Shown piece after piece: positions 46,975 to 57,710 of a stretch of DNA of 64,000 bases (the stretch's first letter is position 1; each line of letters opens with the position of its first letter). The position numbers and the translations under genes were made by a program. The notes below the pieces were generated by a model, which saw only the letters and a program-made list of their open reading frames with translations, made no database searches and was not told where the DNA came from. Source of the stretch: Erigeron canadensis (taxonomy: Eukaryota > Streptophyta > Magnoliopsida > Asterales > Asteraceae); NCBI RefSeq assembly GCF_010389155.1, contig NC_057768.1, positions 13,514,501 through 13,578,500 of the forward strand, in the 5' to 3' direction.

Positions 46975-47284
46975 TTCGAAAATTTTTGCACTAAACGAAG
47001 ATAGATCTTAAATTCGTTTAAATGAGAGAAACGAAGATAGGATTAACTTCGTTTGCAGGAGGAAACGAAGATAGAATTATCTTTGTTTGAAGGAAAGAAC
47101 GAAGATAAAGCTAAAAACGTTGGAAGAACTCGAAACGAAGATGAGGTTAAGTTCGTTTGCTAAATTCGTTTGAGAAAACGAAGTTAGCGACAGTAAGGGT
47201 GTCGGGAGGTTGATTTTCAGAGAAAAGAATAAAAAAAAACGATCTCGAACCTTCGATAAGAAATCGATTGGCTCTGATACCACT
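46975..47284 (-). other. Leader and primer-binding site of B-
   Basis: Between the LTR and gag: primer site TGGTATCAGAGC (47282-47271, minus strand), then ~290 bp with many ACGAAGATA and CTTCGTT motifs that can pair with each other. A packaging role is possible but not shown. Confidence 0.85.
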
Positions 47285-47928
47285 TGTGAGTCCCTCGATA
47301 GCTATAGATCGCTCTCGAGATCGTCTATGATTATGTCGTGAGTGCGGAATCCTCACGAGATAACTAGTTTGATTAGTAAACTGGTATATCGCTAATTATC
47401 AAGTAAATAATCAGCCGTATTGTGCTATCTTCGTTTCTATAAGCTATAGAACGAACTTAGGTGTCTGGAGTACTTGTATGTCGAACGTATATATTATCTT
47501 AGGGTATTCGTTCGTATATATATGTTTCAGGTCGAACTGGGCTTGCTGGGCTTTGTTCTTACGAACTTAGCTGCCAGCCCATCTAACGAAGTTAATCTTC
47601 GTTTGTACCAAACGAAGTTTATCTTCGTTTGCCTCTAACGAAGATATACCTTATCTTCGTTAGATGTAATACTTGGTTATATTCCTAAGTGTTTCATCTT
47701 AAGGAATCCTAACACATATTATGTTTGTACTTGTATATCACACAACAAACATCATACATAACACATATATATATATACAACTCCAAAACATGTAATCGAT
47801 CATTACCAAAACATAAAGTCCATAATCTATCAATTACATATATAGATACGACATAAATTAACATAATGTCTCAATCTAAACAACATACTAAATCTAAGTT
47901 GCTGTTGTCACATCAACGTGCATCAACA
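47285..47928 (-). repeat. 5' LTR of B- (644 bp)
   Basis: Near-identical partner of 29875-30521. The right end TGTTGATG (minus) abuts the duplicated target GATGA at 47929. Confidence 0.93.
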
Positions 47929-48658
47929 GATGATTCTGCTGCTGCTGAACGTTGAACTAAGGTGATTCATGATATTGCGGCTGCTTCTGAAAGCGATCAT
48001 TCGCATCAGTTGTTTGATCAAGCGGGTGTTGTGTTTCATAGAGAACGTAGAAGCAAAGCTTGTCACGCTGTTCCAGCTATTTCAGATTCCGCTAACTCCA
48101 TTCCTGCTGCTGAGATTGATCCTGATGTTGCAGCTCAGCATGATTCTGAATTGCGAGAGATCTTTGAAGATATAGAAGATCCTGTGAACAGAGCACGTTC
48201 GGTTAGTCCCGCGAAGAGGCAAGGAAGTATTGATCTTCAATATACCAGAATTAAGCGTCGACGTGTTGTTGAAGCTTCTTCTGTAGCAATGCCTGATCCT
48301 CCAAGACCGACTGCTGCTGTTGCTCCTGTTCTTGGTCGTCGTGTTGATCTGTTGGAGACCAGGGTTCGCACTTTGGAGTCTGAACTCACTGAGACTCGCG
48401 CTGCCTTAACATTTTTGATCAACTGGGTCAAGAATCAAGGGGGAGAAGTTCCTGAAGAAGTTTGCAGATTGTCAGCGGTTCAAACAAGACGTCAGAATGA
48501 CGATGATGATGCTGATAATGCTGGTGAAAGGAATGTTTCTCGCCCAGTTGAAGATAGAGGAAAGGGTGCAGCGATCGAGGGGGAGACAGGAGGTGATACT
48601 TCTCAGCAAGGTGCTTCTGGTTCTGGTGCTGGTCCTTCTGGTGCTCCTCGTGATTCAG
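47929..48658 (+). pseudogene. Extra gene of B+, middle part (resumes after B-)
   Basis: It continues the gene cut at 29600. A CGA arginine codon of B- appears here as TGA (near 47954), then the frame is open: HDIAAASESDHSHQLFDQ, an acidic patch, SPAKRQGS with a basic IKRRRVV, the coiled coil VDLLETRVRTLESELTETR, WVKNQGGEVPEEVCRL and the Gly/Ser-rich GASGSGAGPSGAPRDS. The frame would stop at 48664 unless the candidate intron at 48659 is spliced. The function is unknown; a nuclear location is suggested only by the basic motif. Confidence 0.75.
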
Positions 48659-48845
48659 GTTTCTAATTTTGTCTATGATAAAGATTGTTAGATAGAATGT
48701 ATAATTGATTGTGTGTAATAAGTTATGACATTTTATGTAATGAAAATGTAATTTATCTTATTTTAATACAAGTACATTTCATCTTTATTATAATTATCAT
48801 GATTATTCTTTTATTCTGGTGTTCATTTTGTGTAAATTTAAATAG
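48659..48845 (+). other. Candidate intron in the B+ extra gene (187 nt)
   Basis: GT at 48659 (TCAG/GTTTCTAA) and AG at 48845 (AAATTTAAATAG/ATGATCC). The sequence between is ~80% A+T by eye, with a T-rich stretch (TTATTCTTTTATTCTGG). Joining gives GAT across the junction and an open frame on both sides. Confidence 0.5.
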
Positions 48846-49944
48846 ATGATCCAGATTATACAGATTTATTCTTTGATGGTGATGAGCTCGAGGAAGGCGA
48901 ATTTGTCCCTGAACCAAATCTAGATATATTCAAGAAGCCTTATGGGTTTGACGAAGTATGGGACTCAATTCCTGAAGATCCGTTGATTGATGAGAATAGA
49001 GTGCTGGATCAGCAGAGATCAGATGTTAGAGAAAGAATGCTTCAAGTCCCATTCAGCAGCCTAACTCAAGTTCTACATTTTGTTGTGTATGCTAAGAATG
49101 GTGATGTGTCGATTCCATCTGAATATGAGATTAATGTGACAAGACCATTCAATTCAAATGATTTTCCAGTTTCTCTCAGAGATGATGATTCATTACATAT
49201 TGTTGATCGACGTGTTCCCGAGAAAAGATTAAATGATTGGATAGTACATAGGGAAACGTGAATTTGTATTGGACTCATATCTCAGATAAAGATGCTGCAA
49301 AGTACAAGACAATCATCTGGAGTTGGTTTTATGATGATGAATTGAAGTTGTTTGTGCTTAAAAGACCAGAGAGTTGTCAGTACTTAGCATGGTGTGAGAG
49401 ACATTTCAGAAGTTTATGTGAAGAAGATTTACATGAGCTTGGAAATAACTGGATTATCAATCCAAGCGATGATGGCTTAGCTGATGTGGTTGGTAAGAAT
49501 CTCAGAAAATATTTCTGGTTAAGGAAGAATATGAAAGATTCTGATAAACCACAGTTTAAGATCGAGCCAAGATCGAAGAAAAGAGTGGTTAAGCCAGATA
49601 AAACAGTTGAGTTTGTTCAACATGATATTAAATGCATGATCATGGTCCCTGCCAAGAAATGGGCACAAGATGTCTTGGACAAGATGGATAATTGGGAAAT
49701 TGATCGAAATTCTGGTGAAGCCAAGATGTATGCAGATTCAAAGAAGCAGATTTTGTTGAGAAGAGTTTATGATCCGATGCAGCTGGTGAACTTCTCGAGA
49801 AATGATCTGAGAAAGCTGTACGATACCGAGTGTTCGTTTTTGCCATTTTGGAAGCATGAAGAAAGTAGATATCGTAAGATACTTCAGCTTTGCTTACATG
49901 AAGATATTCATGCAAATAGCAAAAGATTGTTGTTTGATGAATGA
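48846..49944 (+). pseudogene. Extra gene of B+, 3' exon
   Basis: It starts with the acidic DDPDYTDLFFDGDELEEGEF, then PYGFDEVWDSIPEDPLID, VLHFVVYAKNGDVSIPSEYE, DRRVPEKRLNDWIVHRET. About 7 bp are lost at 49258 compared with B- (the codons for WKT), shifting the frame. The rest (LYWTHISDKDAAKYKT, WSWFYDDELKLFVLKRPES, LHELGNNWIINPSDDGLADVVG, DTECSFLPFWKHEESRYRKIL) is open to TGA at 49942. The stop is ~40 bp before the polypurine tract. This C-terminal domain has no counterpart in the family-A extra gene that I can see. Confidence 0.75.
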
Positions 49945-49983
49945 TCAGATTTTGAAGACTAAGAAATCGAAGGTGCTGCTGTC

Positions 49984-49994
49984 AAGGGGGAGTT
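49984..49994 (+). other. Polypurine tract of B+
   Basis: AAGGGGGAGTT immediately before the 3' LTR. Confidence 0.85.
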
Positions 49995-50634
49995 TGTTGA
50001 TGCATGTTGATGTGACAACAGCAACTTAGATTTGATATGTCGTTTAGATTGAGACATTATGTTAATTTATGTCGTATCTATATATGTAATTGATAGATTA
50101 TAGACTTTATGTTTTGGTAATGATCGATTACATGTTTTGGTGTTATATATGTGTGTTATGTATGATGTTTGTTGTGTGATATACAAGTACAAACATAATA
50201 TGTGTTAGGATTCCTTAAGATGAAATACTTAGGAATATAACTAAGTCTTGTATCTAACGAAGATAAGGTATATCTTCGTTAAAGGCAAACGAAGATAAAC
50301 TTCGTTTGGTACAAACGAAGATTAACTTCGTTACATGGGCTGGGCAGCTAAGTTCGTAAGAACAAAGCCCAGCAAGCCCAGTTCGACTCTAAACATATAT
50401 ATACGAATGAATACTCTAAAATAAGTGATCACGTTCGACATACAAGTACACCAGACACCTAAGTTCGTTCTATATCTTATAGAAACGAAGATAGCATAAT
50501 ACGACTGATTATTTACTTGATAATTAGCGATATACCAGTTTACTAATCAAACTAGTTATCTCGTGAGGATTCCGCACTCACGACATAATCATAGACGATC
50601 TCGAGAGTGATCTATAGCTATCGAGGGACTCACA
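49995..50634 (+). repeat. 3' LTR of B+ (640 bp)
   Basis: TGTTGATGCATG ... GGGACTCACA, followed by the target duplication GTTGT and the continuation of A2 integrase. Confidence 0.94.
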
Positions 50635-52715
50635 GTTGTGGTCGATGAATACACCAGATTTTGTTGGGTGATATTTATCAGATCAAAGAGTGATGCACCT
50701 GGTGAAATTATCTCTCTCATTAAGAGAATTGAACTCAAGTATACCAAGAAAGTGTGTCAGTTGCGAAGTGATAATGGTACAGAATTCATTAATAAAGAAT
50801 TGGAGACATTTTGCACTGACACTGGCGTTTCTCAAAACTTTTCGTCAACTCGTTTTCCAGAACAAAATGGTGTGGTCGAAAGGAAGAATCGCACATTGAT
50901 TGAAGCTGCCAGAAGTATGTTATCTGAATCTGGTCTTCCCACCTGTTTTTGGGCTGAAGCTGTGACAACTGCTTGTCACACCCAAAACCGGTCAGTTTAT
51001 GTCAAGAGACACAGGAAGACTGCCTATGAAGTCCTCAGGAATCGTAAACCAAATGTTGGTTACTTTCATGTATTTGGTTGTCCAGTTTACATTTTAAACG
51101 ATTCTAGTCAGTTGGGAAAATTTGATGGAAAAGCTGACGAATGTGTCTTTGTGGGGTATTCAGATATTAGAAAAGCCTATAGAGTTTATAATTATAGACT
51201 CCAAAAGGTACATGAGACAATTCATGTCACATTCGATGAATCAAATGAAGCAATCAACAAAAGACCAACCCTTGACTTATCTTTAGTTGTCCCAGTTGAT
51301 TTTGGTGTATCTGATCAGGTTCATCAATCAGTTACTACACCAGAAAATGTTTCCAGACATCAAGTCATGGAACCAGTTAAGGAAAAGAAGAACTCCAGTG
51401 ACACCTCATTTTATCCTTCTATCAGTTTTAACCTACCTGAAAAACTGGTAATTGGATCTGATGTACGTGCCACAACAACATCAGAACCAGTTCAAGCTTC
51501 TCCAGTTCTTCAAGATATACCTTTGTTTGAAGAAAATCATGTTAACTCTTCAGTTGACACTGATGATGAAGTTGAAGTAGTTTGGACTGATCCTCCTCCA
51601 GTTTCTACATCTGTTGGAGATCGTCAGGTGACTTGCACTGATGTTGTAGTATATCAACCTAGTCAATACACTAAATGGACTGCTGCTCATCGCATCGAGC
51701 AGATTATTGGCAATCCAGATAGTGGGGTTCAGACTAGAAGAGCCATAAGTGATCAATGCTTGAACGTCACCTTCTTATCACTGATTGAATCGAAGAAGAT
51801 TGACGAGGCTATGGCAGATCCAAACTGGGTTGAAGCTATGCAAGAAGAACTCAACCAGTTCGAGCGGAACAATGTTTGGAAGCTTGTTCCTTGTCCTCCA
51901 GGGTTAAAGAGAGAACCCATTGGAACGAGGTGGGTCTACCGGAACAAGATGGATGAAGATGGCAACGTTATAAGGAACAAAGCAAGATTGGTTGCCAACG
52001 GCTATTGTCAAGCAGAAGGTGTTGATTTCGATGAAACCTTTGCTCCTGTGGCAAGACTTGAAGCCATCTGAATTTTCTTGGCTTATGCTGCTCACTTGCA
52101 ATTCAAGGTCTTCCAAATGGATGTAAAAAGTGCATTTCTGAACGGCACGTTGGAAGAGGAAGTGTATGTTACGCAGACTCCAGGCTTCATAAATGAAAAG
52201 CATCCTCATCGGGTATATAGACTGAACAAAGCTTTGTATGGTCTTCGACAAGCCCCAAGAGCCTGGTATGACACTCTAACTAAACATTTTCTCAAAAATG
52301 GTTTTCAAAGAGGTGCAATAGATAATACCTTGTTTATCTTGAAAGAAAAAGGTAATATCTTGCTGGTACAAATTTATGTTGATGATGCAATGTGTAAAAG
52401 GTTTTCAAAAATTATGTCTCAAGAATATGAGATGAGTTTAATGGGTGAATTAACATTTTTCTTAGGTTTACAAATCAAACAAACCATGGATGGTATTTTT
52501 ATTAACCAAGAAAAATATGTCAGAGATTTGTTAAGAAAATACAAATATGATTCTATCCCATCTAAAACTACACCTATTTCAGCTCCATTAAATTTGGACT
52601 CTGACCCAAATGGCAAACCAGTGGACCAAAAAGAATATCATGGAATGGTTGGTTCACTGATGTATTTAACTGCCAGTCGACCAGATATAATGTTTGCAAC
52701 ATGTTTATGTGCCAA
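50635..52715 (+). pseudogene. A2 pol, second part: integrase end, linker and reverse transcriptase
   Basis: It picks up the A2 integrase at [11 protein letters not shown], with the second catalytic aspartate in SDNGTEF and the glutamate region [13 protein letters not shown], then GCPVYILND and the acidic linker. RT begins at [16 protein letters not shown] and runs through GTRWVYRNK and [12 protein letters not shown], where an AGA has become TGA (52069). It continues with [27 protein letters not shown] and YVDD. After YVDD about eight residues present in A1 (IIFGSTDDG) are missing. A one-base deletion near 52717 shifts into RNase H. Integrase is otherwise well preserved once the nested insertion is ignored. 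Confidence 0.9.
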
Positions 52716-53294
52716 ATTCAGGCAAATCCAAAAGAATCACACTTGCATGCTGTTAAACGCATTTTCAGGTACCTGAAAGGGTGCCCTAGCCTTGGTCTTT
52801 GGTATCCCAAAGGCTTAGGGTTGGATCTAATGGGTTATTCAGATTCAGATCATGCAGGTTGTAAGATTGATAGAAAATCCACAACTGCTGGATGTCACTT
52901 CCTAGGGGGAAAACTGGTGAGTTGGACCAGTAAGAAGCAGACTTCGGTCTCAATGTCTACTGCTGAGGCAGAATACATTTCTACGGCCAGTTGCTGTGCT
53001 TAGATTCTCTGGATCAAAAACCAGTTACTTGATTATGGTATGAAATTCACAAGAACCCCAATCTTTTGTGACAACACCAGTGCAATTGCTATATCTCACA
53101 ACCCAGTGATGCACTCAAAGACAAAGCATATTGATATCAGGTATCACTTCATTCATGATCATGTTATGAAAGGAGACATTGAAATACATTTCATCCCCAC
53201 TGATAAACAGTTAGCTGATGTTTTTACAAAACCTCTTGATGAGAAAACTTTTAAACATCTCATCAGTGAACTGGGTATGTTAAATCCTCATTAA
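52716..53294 (+). pseudogene. RNase H of copia A2
   Basis: Motifs are NPKESHLHAVKRIFRYLKG, GLWYPKGLGLDL, YSDSDHAGCKIDRKST, TAEAEYISTASCCA, then an in-frame TAG at 53001 where A1 and D have CAG, followed by CDNTSAIAISHNP, TKHIDIRYHFIHDH and ELGMLNPH before TAA at 53292. All acidic residues are present. The frame is separated from RT by a one-base deletion. Confidence 0.9.
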
Positions 53295-53870
53295 ACTGGA
53301 GAGGCCCTTAAGTTGAGGATGGTCCAGGTGATCCTTGATTGGTTGGAGATTGAACGCCTTGATGTACTCAAAGACTAGTCACTAATCAAATGGATCATTT
53401 TTTTTAGGGGGAAAAAGACTCAAAATATTTTTCTAAACAAAAACTTGTTTTTATTGAAAAATGCAATTGAAAGTCATCAGTTGAAACTGGCATCTGAAAA
53501 ATTTCTCCAGCTTGCTAGTTTGGTCTCGTCTCAAAATGGTGGTCAGCCAGATTTCATAACGTTATGTTTTACTTGGTGGATACTTGTGACACGTGATGTT
53601 ACTCGAGTGCTCACCTCGCACTCACAAACGTCACCTGACATGTCTAACGTGTCAAGACTTTTTTGCTGAAATGTACTGCACTTTTTATGGGTATTGATGA
53701 AGTTAGTGAGTGAGTGGGAATACCAGCCGTCGTAGCATTAAATGCTTGATGGGAGGTATTAAATATTTTTGAATTCTCAAAATTTCTGAAAATCAATTTT
53801 TTACAAATTATTTCAAACTTTGGGGACTAAAAGTATCTTTTCGTATATACCTTGGTAATATTTTACTGCC
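53295..53870 (+). other. Post-pol spacer of A2
   Basis: No gene. It begins with the CCAGTT/ACTGG-rich sequence also found at 1-80 (reverse complement), has a purine tract TTAGGGGGAAAAAGA at 53404, and leads to the TATA box of the extra gene. Confidence 0.7.
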
Positions 53871-53878
53871 TATATATA
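53871..53878 (+). promoter_or_regulatory. TATA box of the A2 extra gene
   Basis: TATATATA about 137 bp before the ATG, followed by a C/T-rich leader containing AAAACCCTAAATCC and an A-rich start context (CACAAATGGCT). Element D has TATAAATA at the matching place (63538). Confidence 0.5.
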
Positions 53879-54007
53879 CCTCCACCAAATATCCGTCTCA
53901 TTTACTTCACTCAAAATTCCTTTCATTTACTCTTCCAATCATTCACAATTCGAGATCCCTTTCTCTCTTTCTTCTTTAAGTCCAAAACCCTAAATCCAAT
54001 ATCACAA

Positions 54008-57000
54008 ATGGCTCCTAAATCATCTTCTTCTTCATCTCGTTCTCGTGATGTGAATCTACTCACTGCTGAGTATACTCCATCACAAAATGTTACTCGTGCC
54101 ACTGGTGCTCCCATTAGTTCTAAACTTATCAAATTAAATCCAAATAATCCAATGGCATCTCTTCAAGGGCACTAGGCCGCTGACTCTCTTATAGGGAAAA
54201 TCCAATCCTTTCTTCGGATTTCTCCCCTTAGCGGTGCCTTCTCTTTGAACCCAAACAAGCTGTTTCACGACTACTTGTGCGAGTTCTGGTACACTGCTTC
54301 TCTTTCAAAGGACTGCTCATCCATCTCTTTTTCTTTAAAGGATGGGCCAGTCCCGTGTACCATCACCACTGAAACGTTGAGGGAAGCCCTTAACCTCAAC
54401 TACTGGAGACATGATGAAAATCCAGTGGTGATTCCCTCCAATATAAATTTCCGTCAGGTCTTCCTTGACATGGGGAATAAGGAGATGGTGGGGGGGGGGG
54501 GATATTTTGAAGACCAAGGGGTCCATTACAATGAGAGGGCTTTCACCATCCTGGAAGTTCTTTATGGTCCACTTGGTGGAAAGTTTGGGAGGGAGTTATG
54601 GTGGATTGGACCAGATAAACTCCTTCCAGGCAGAGATGGCTTACTGCCTCTAGAATGGACTGAGGGTGGACTTTGCTGATATCTTGTTCAGGAGCCTACT
54701 GTTTAAGTTGAAAGGCAACAGGGGTCCTTGTATCCCCTTCTCAAGATTTTTGTCCCTCTGTTTCATTCATGTTCTGAGCAGAGAAGAGTACTACAATACA
54801 CAATCGTTGTTCTCTGTGCCAGAACTGTTAAGGAATCTAGACAATCTGGTGTCCACTTCTGATGAAGTCCAGATTTCCCCGAGAATGATTTTTGCATTCT
54901 CTTGAACTGATGCACCACCATCTGGTGAGTCATCTGCCGGTGTTGTGACTGTGCCAGAAGCTGGAGTCCAGGCGGTTCCTAAAGCAAGGAGATCTTCCAA
55001 AATGAGAAGGAGATCCAGATCTGGACTTGCTACATCTGACCAGTCACAACCTGTGACTGTGGTCTCTGAAGCCGCAGCCAGTGATACTGTAACTGAGGAT
55101 AGAGCAGTTGTAGTTGAGGCACCGGTTAGTCCAGGGAGAAGATGCTTTGGCAACGGATCCCATAACTGATGAAACCATTGAGGCTACTCAAACTGGTCAT
55201 CAGGAGTCTGAACAACTTGTTCAGCCACCCCCAGCATTTATGGATCTTGGCATAAATGAGGGTGAGTTTCAGCTTGAGTCTTCGGAATCATCTGAGACTA
55301 AATCTGACCAGGAGATGGCTGATGCAACTGTACTTGATTAGCTCCCTTCTCTCCTTGGTCAACCCCAAGAATCACATGTTTCAGTTTCCCCAACAAATTT
55401 ACAAAGCTTAGATATACCTCCTGTATTCGCCTCTCGCCAACTACTTTCTTCTATGGGTGTGCCTAGAAATAGACACATCCTAACACCACCGTCGCCGTCG
55501 TTCACACCTGAGCATTCTCAGCATGAACGACAATTTGAATCTCTTCACTTCATTTCTACAACCCCTCCTCTTCTATCAACTGACGCTACTGCAACTGGAG
55601 AACCAAATATTGTCATACCTTGTCCAGTTGCACCTGTAGCTTTCAGGGCTGGTCCAGTGACTCCTTCTCCTCCGTCACTGGAAAGCCAATTTGTGTCTTT
55701 CCAAGCCGATCTCTCAAACCTTCTCACAAGGGTTGAGGAGATTCAAAAGACACTCGATAAAAACACCAAGTCCCTCCCTAGGTACCAAAAGGATCATATG
55801 CAAAATGTTAAAGTGGTTGACCTGGGGATCAACAAGTTCTCTGCCAATGAGGACTTGGTGTTTGGAAAGCTGAACGAGTTAGTGGAATCCTCCAACCAAC
55901 TGGCAACATCTTTAAGTGAGGCATTCGCACTGACTCAATCTGGAGTCACATCTTCAATATCCAACCTGCTGAACAGTACTGTCAGATCATCAGAGGTTGA
56001 TATTAAGAATCTGGAAAGGCAGGTGCAAGAGCTGTGTAACAAACCTGGCCTAGATGTGACGGAGCTTGGAAGTCAGTTGGCCTCTTCAGTGGGTCTAAAG
56101 ATCGAAGAAACTTTGGCTGCCAGTGAGAACAATTTGATTGAAAAGGTGATGTCTGAGATCACCAAGATTGCAGCGCCCCAGGTCGATCTCACTCTAATTA
56201 CATCTGAGATCGATCGGTTGAGGTGCAGTCTGGATACGCTGGCCAGCAAAGTATCTGAACATTTAACTGCTATATCTGATCTGACCACTGAAGTTGGCAA
56301 AGGAAGGGAGGATGTTCCTGAAGGAGTTAAGGAAGTCCCTGCAACTGGGCTTTCTCTATATGATCTCTCCATACTCAAACAAATCTTAAAGAGTCAAGAG
56401 CAACGTTATGGCAGCCTCAAACAAGTGGCAACGTTATCACTCAATCTCAAGAGATCAATCATCTGTGGAGGACAGTTCGCATGATCTGTGGAGTCTTCAA
56501 AGAGTGCAAGACAATGCAATCATGGCAGCCTCTAGATCGCTTGCCCTCCAGTCATGCCGATTTTGATGCTATCAAGCAAGGACTAGATGCTGCCAAGGGG
56601 GAAAGGTCTGTTCATGCCCCTCGCACTCTTGTGGAGACTTCAGGTAAAGGGAAGGAGATAGTGGTAGCTACCAGTATTGAGGCTGGTGAGCAGGTGTTTG
56701 AAGTGTTTGATGATGTGGTGAAGGGGAGTGTTGAGAAGGGAAAGGCCATTTCTGATGAATCTATGGAACCGGCCACCAATGCACCCATGTTGGAAACTGG
56801 CAATGTTGATTTGTTGCCTCCAGTTACTGAAAGCGAGAGTCAGAAGTTAGCAAGAGTGGGATACTTGGTCAAGGAAAGGAAGAAACAGATGAAGGTAAAC
56901 CAATTCGAATCAAGAAAAAATCTTCCAACCCCTCTTGTTGATGTCACTGATGCTCAACTCCTTGGCTTGACACTTGTTGAATACAAGAAAATCAAAGAAG

Positions 57001-57710
57001 ATCCAAGGATAGTCAATGCACTGAAGGAGATGCTTGAAGTTGAACTGGACAAACACTATCAGGATGATGAGGCTGAACTGGATGCCAAGTGTTTGAATGT
57101 GTCGGTGGAAAAGGCCAGAGAGATTAGGACTGAAGGGATTCTCAAGAGAACTGAGCAGGTAAAGAAGGCGGTCACCAAAGTGTTGAATCCACCCAAGTCC
57201 AAAGGAAGAAAACAAAAGGCTTTGTCAAGGGATGCAAATCTAAGGACTTGGGTAGAACCATCTGAACCCACAACTGATGATATTCGAGCTGCTACTCAAA
57301 AGCTGAGCACGAGCAAGATTAAACTGACAAATGAATCTGAGGCTCGCACATATTTGTCTGATGTACAGTGTCGAAGGCACAATAGAGGTAAGATTACTGA
57401 TATTAAAGTTTCGATCAAGCCTGGTGGGAAGCATTTTCTTGTTGAGGTACAATACTTTGGTGGACCTAAGAGAACGACTGAGAACCCGGATGTCCATCAG
57501 TATGGTCATTCTGAGCATGTAGAGATGTTGAGGTTGCTGGAAGGGAGGCAGAGGAAGAACAAGGTTGAAAAGGGCTGGGAATACGTATTGCAAAATCTTA
57601 TCAAGTTCAAGGAAAACATTGAAGAAAGATTAGGCCTTGATCTTAAGGACACACAGCCAATTTCATCAGTTACAAAAAGAAGGAAAACTGGCGAAGGGCC
57701 ATCTGTCTAA
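54008..57710 (+). pseudogene. Extra gene of A2 (~1230 codons, unknown function), broken
   Basis: The ATG at 54008 opens MAPKSSSSSSRSRDVN. Then come LNPNKLFHDYLCEFWYTAS, TITTETLREALNLNYW, GGSYGGLDQINSFQAEMAYCL and PFSRFLSLCFIHVLSREEY, matching the N-terminal domain of D and, distantly, of family B. A serine/proline-rich middle follows, then a long coiled-coil region (about 55690-56300), lysine-rich helices (LVKERKKQMKVNQFESRK, RTEQVKKAVTKVLNPP) and a compact C-terminal domain (FLVEVQYFGGPKRTTENPD, HSEHVEMLRLLEGRQRK). It ends at 57708. Breaks: TAG 54173, a 12-G run at 54490-54501 with a frameshift, TAG 54651, TGA 54903, a shift near 55140, TAG 55339 and a shift near 56470. No membrane helix or enzyme motif is seen. 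Confidence 0.75.

Larger units (their letters stand above)
29600..47928 (-). mobile_element. Copia element B-, nested in the B+ extra gene
   Basis: Read on the minus strand: 5' LTR (47928-47285), primer site, leader, gag, pol, spacer, extra gene, polypurine tract, 3' LTR (30521-29875). GATGA stands on both sides (29595-29599 and 47929-47933). The LTRs differ by about three substitutions plus a few repeat-length changes, so it is the youngest element here. Two oddities: beyond the 3' LTR there is a further primer site and ~260 bp of leader (29600-29874), and pol is doubled around a 100-N gap. The gag is intact; pol status is masked by assembly errors. Confidence 0.92.
24158..50634 (+). mobile_element. 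Copia element B+ (non-autonomous), nested in A2 integrase
   Basis: Its LTRs (24158-24799, 49995-50634) start TGTTGATGCATG and end GGGACTCACA. The target duplication GTTGT is at 24153-24157 and 50635-50639. Inside are only a decayed primer site, RNase H, a long spacer, the extra gene (itself split by B-) and a polypurine tract; leader, gag, protease, integrase and most of RT are missing. Hand comparison of the LTRs shows about eight substitutions and one 2-bp indel. The internal loss is probably older than the insertion, so it would have moved with proteins made by another copy. Confidence 0.93.

Noticed and set aside
53301..53380. Post-pol CCAGTT-rich sequence as a host gene fragment
   Set aside because: It recurs in A1 (1-80) at the same place and belongs to family A.
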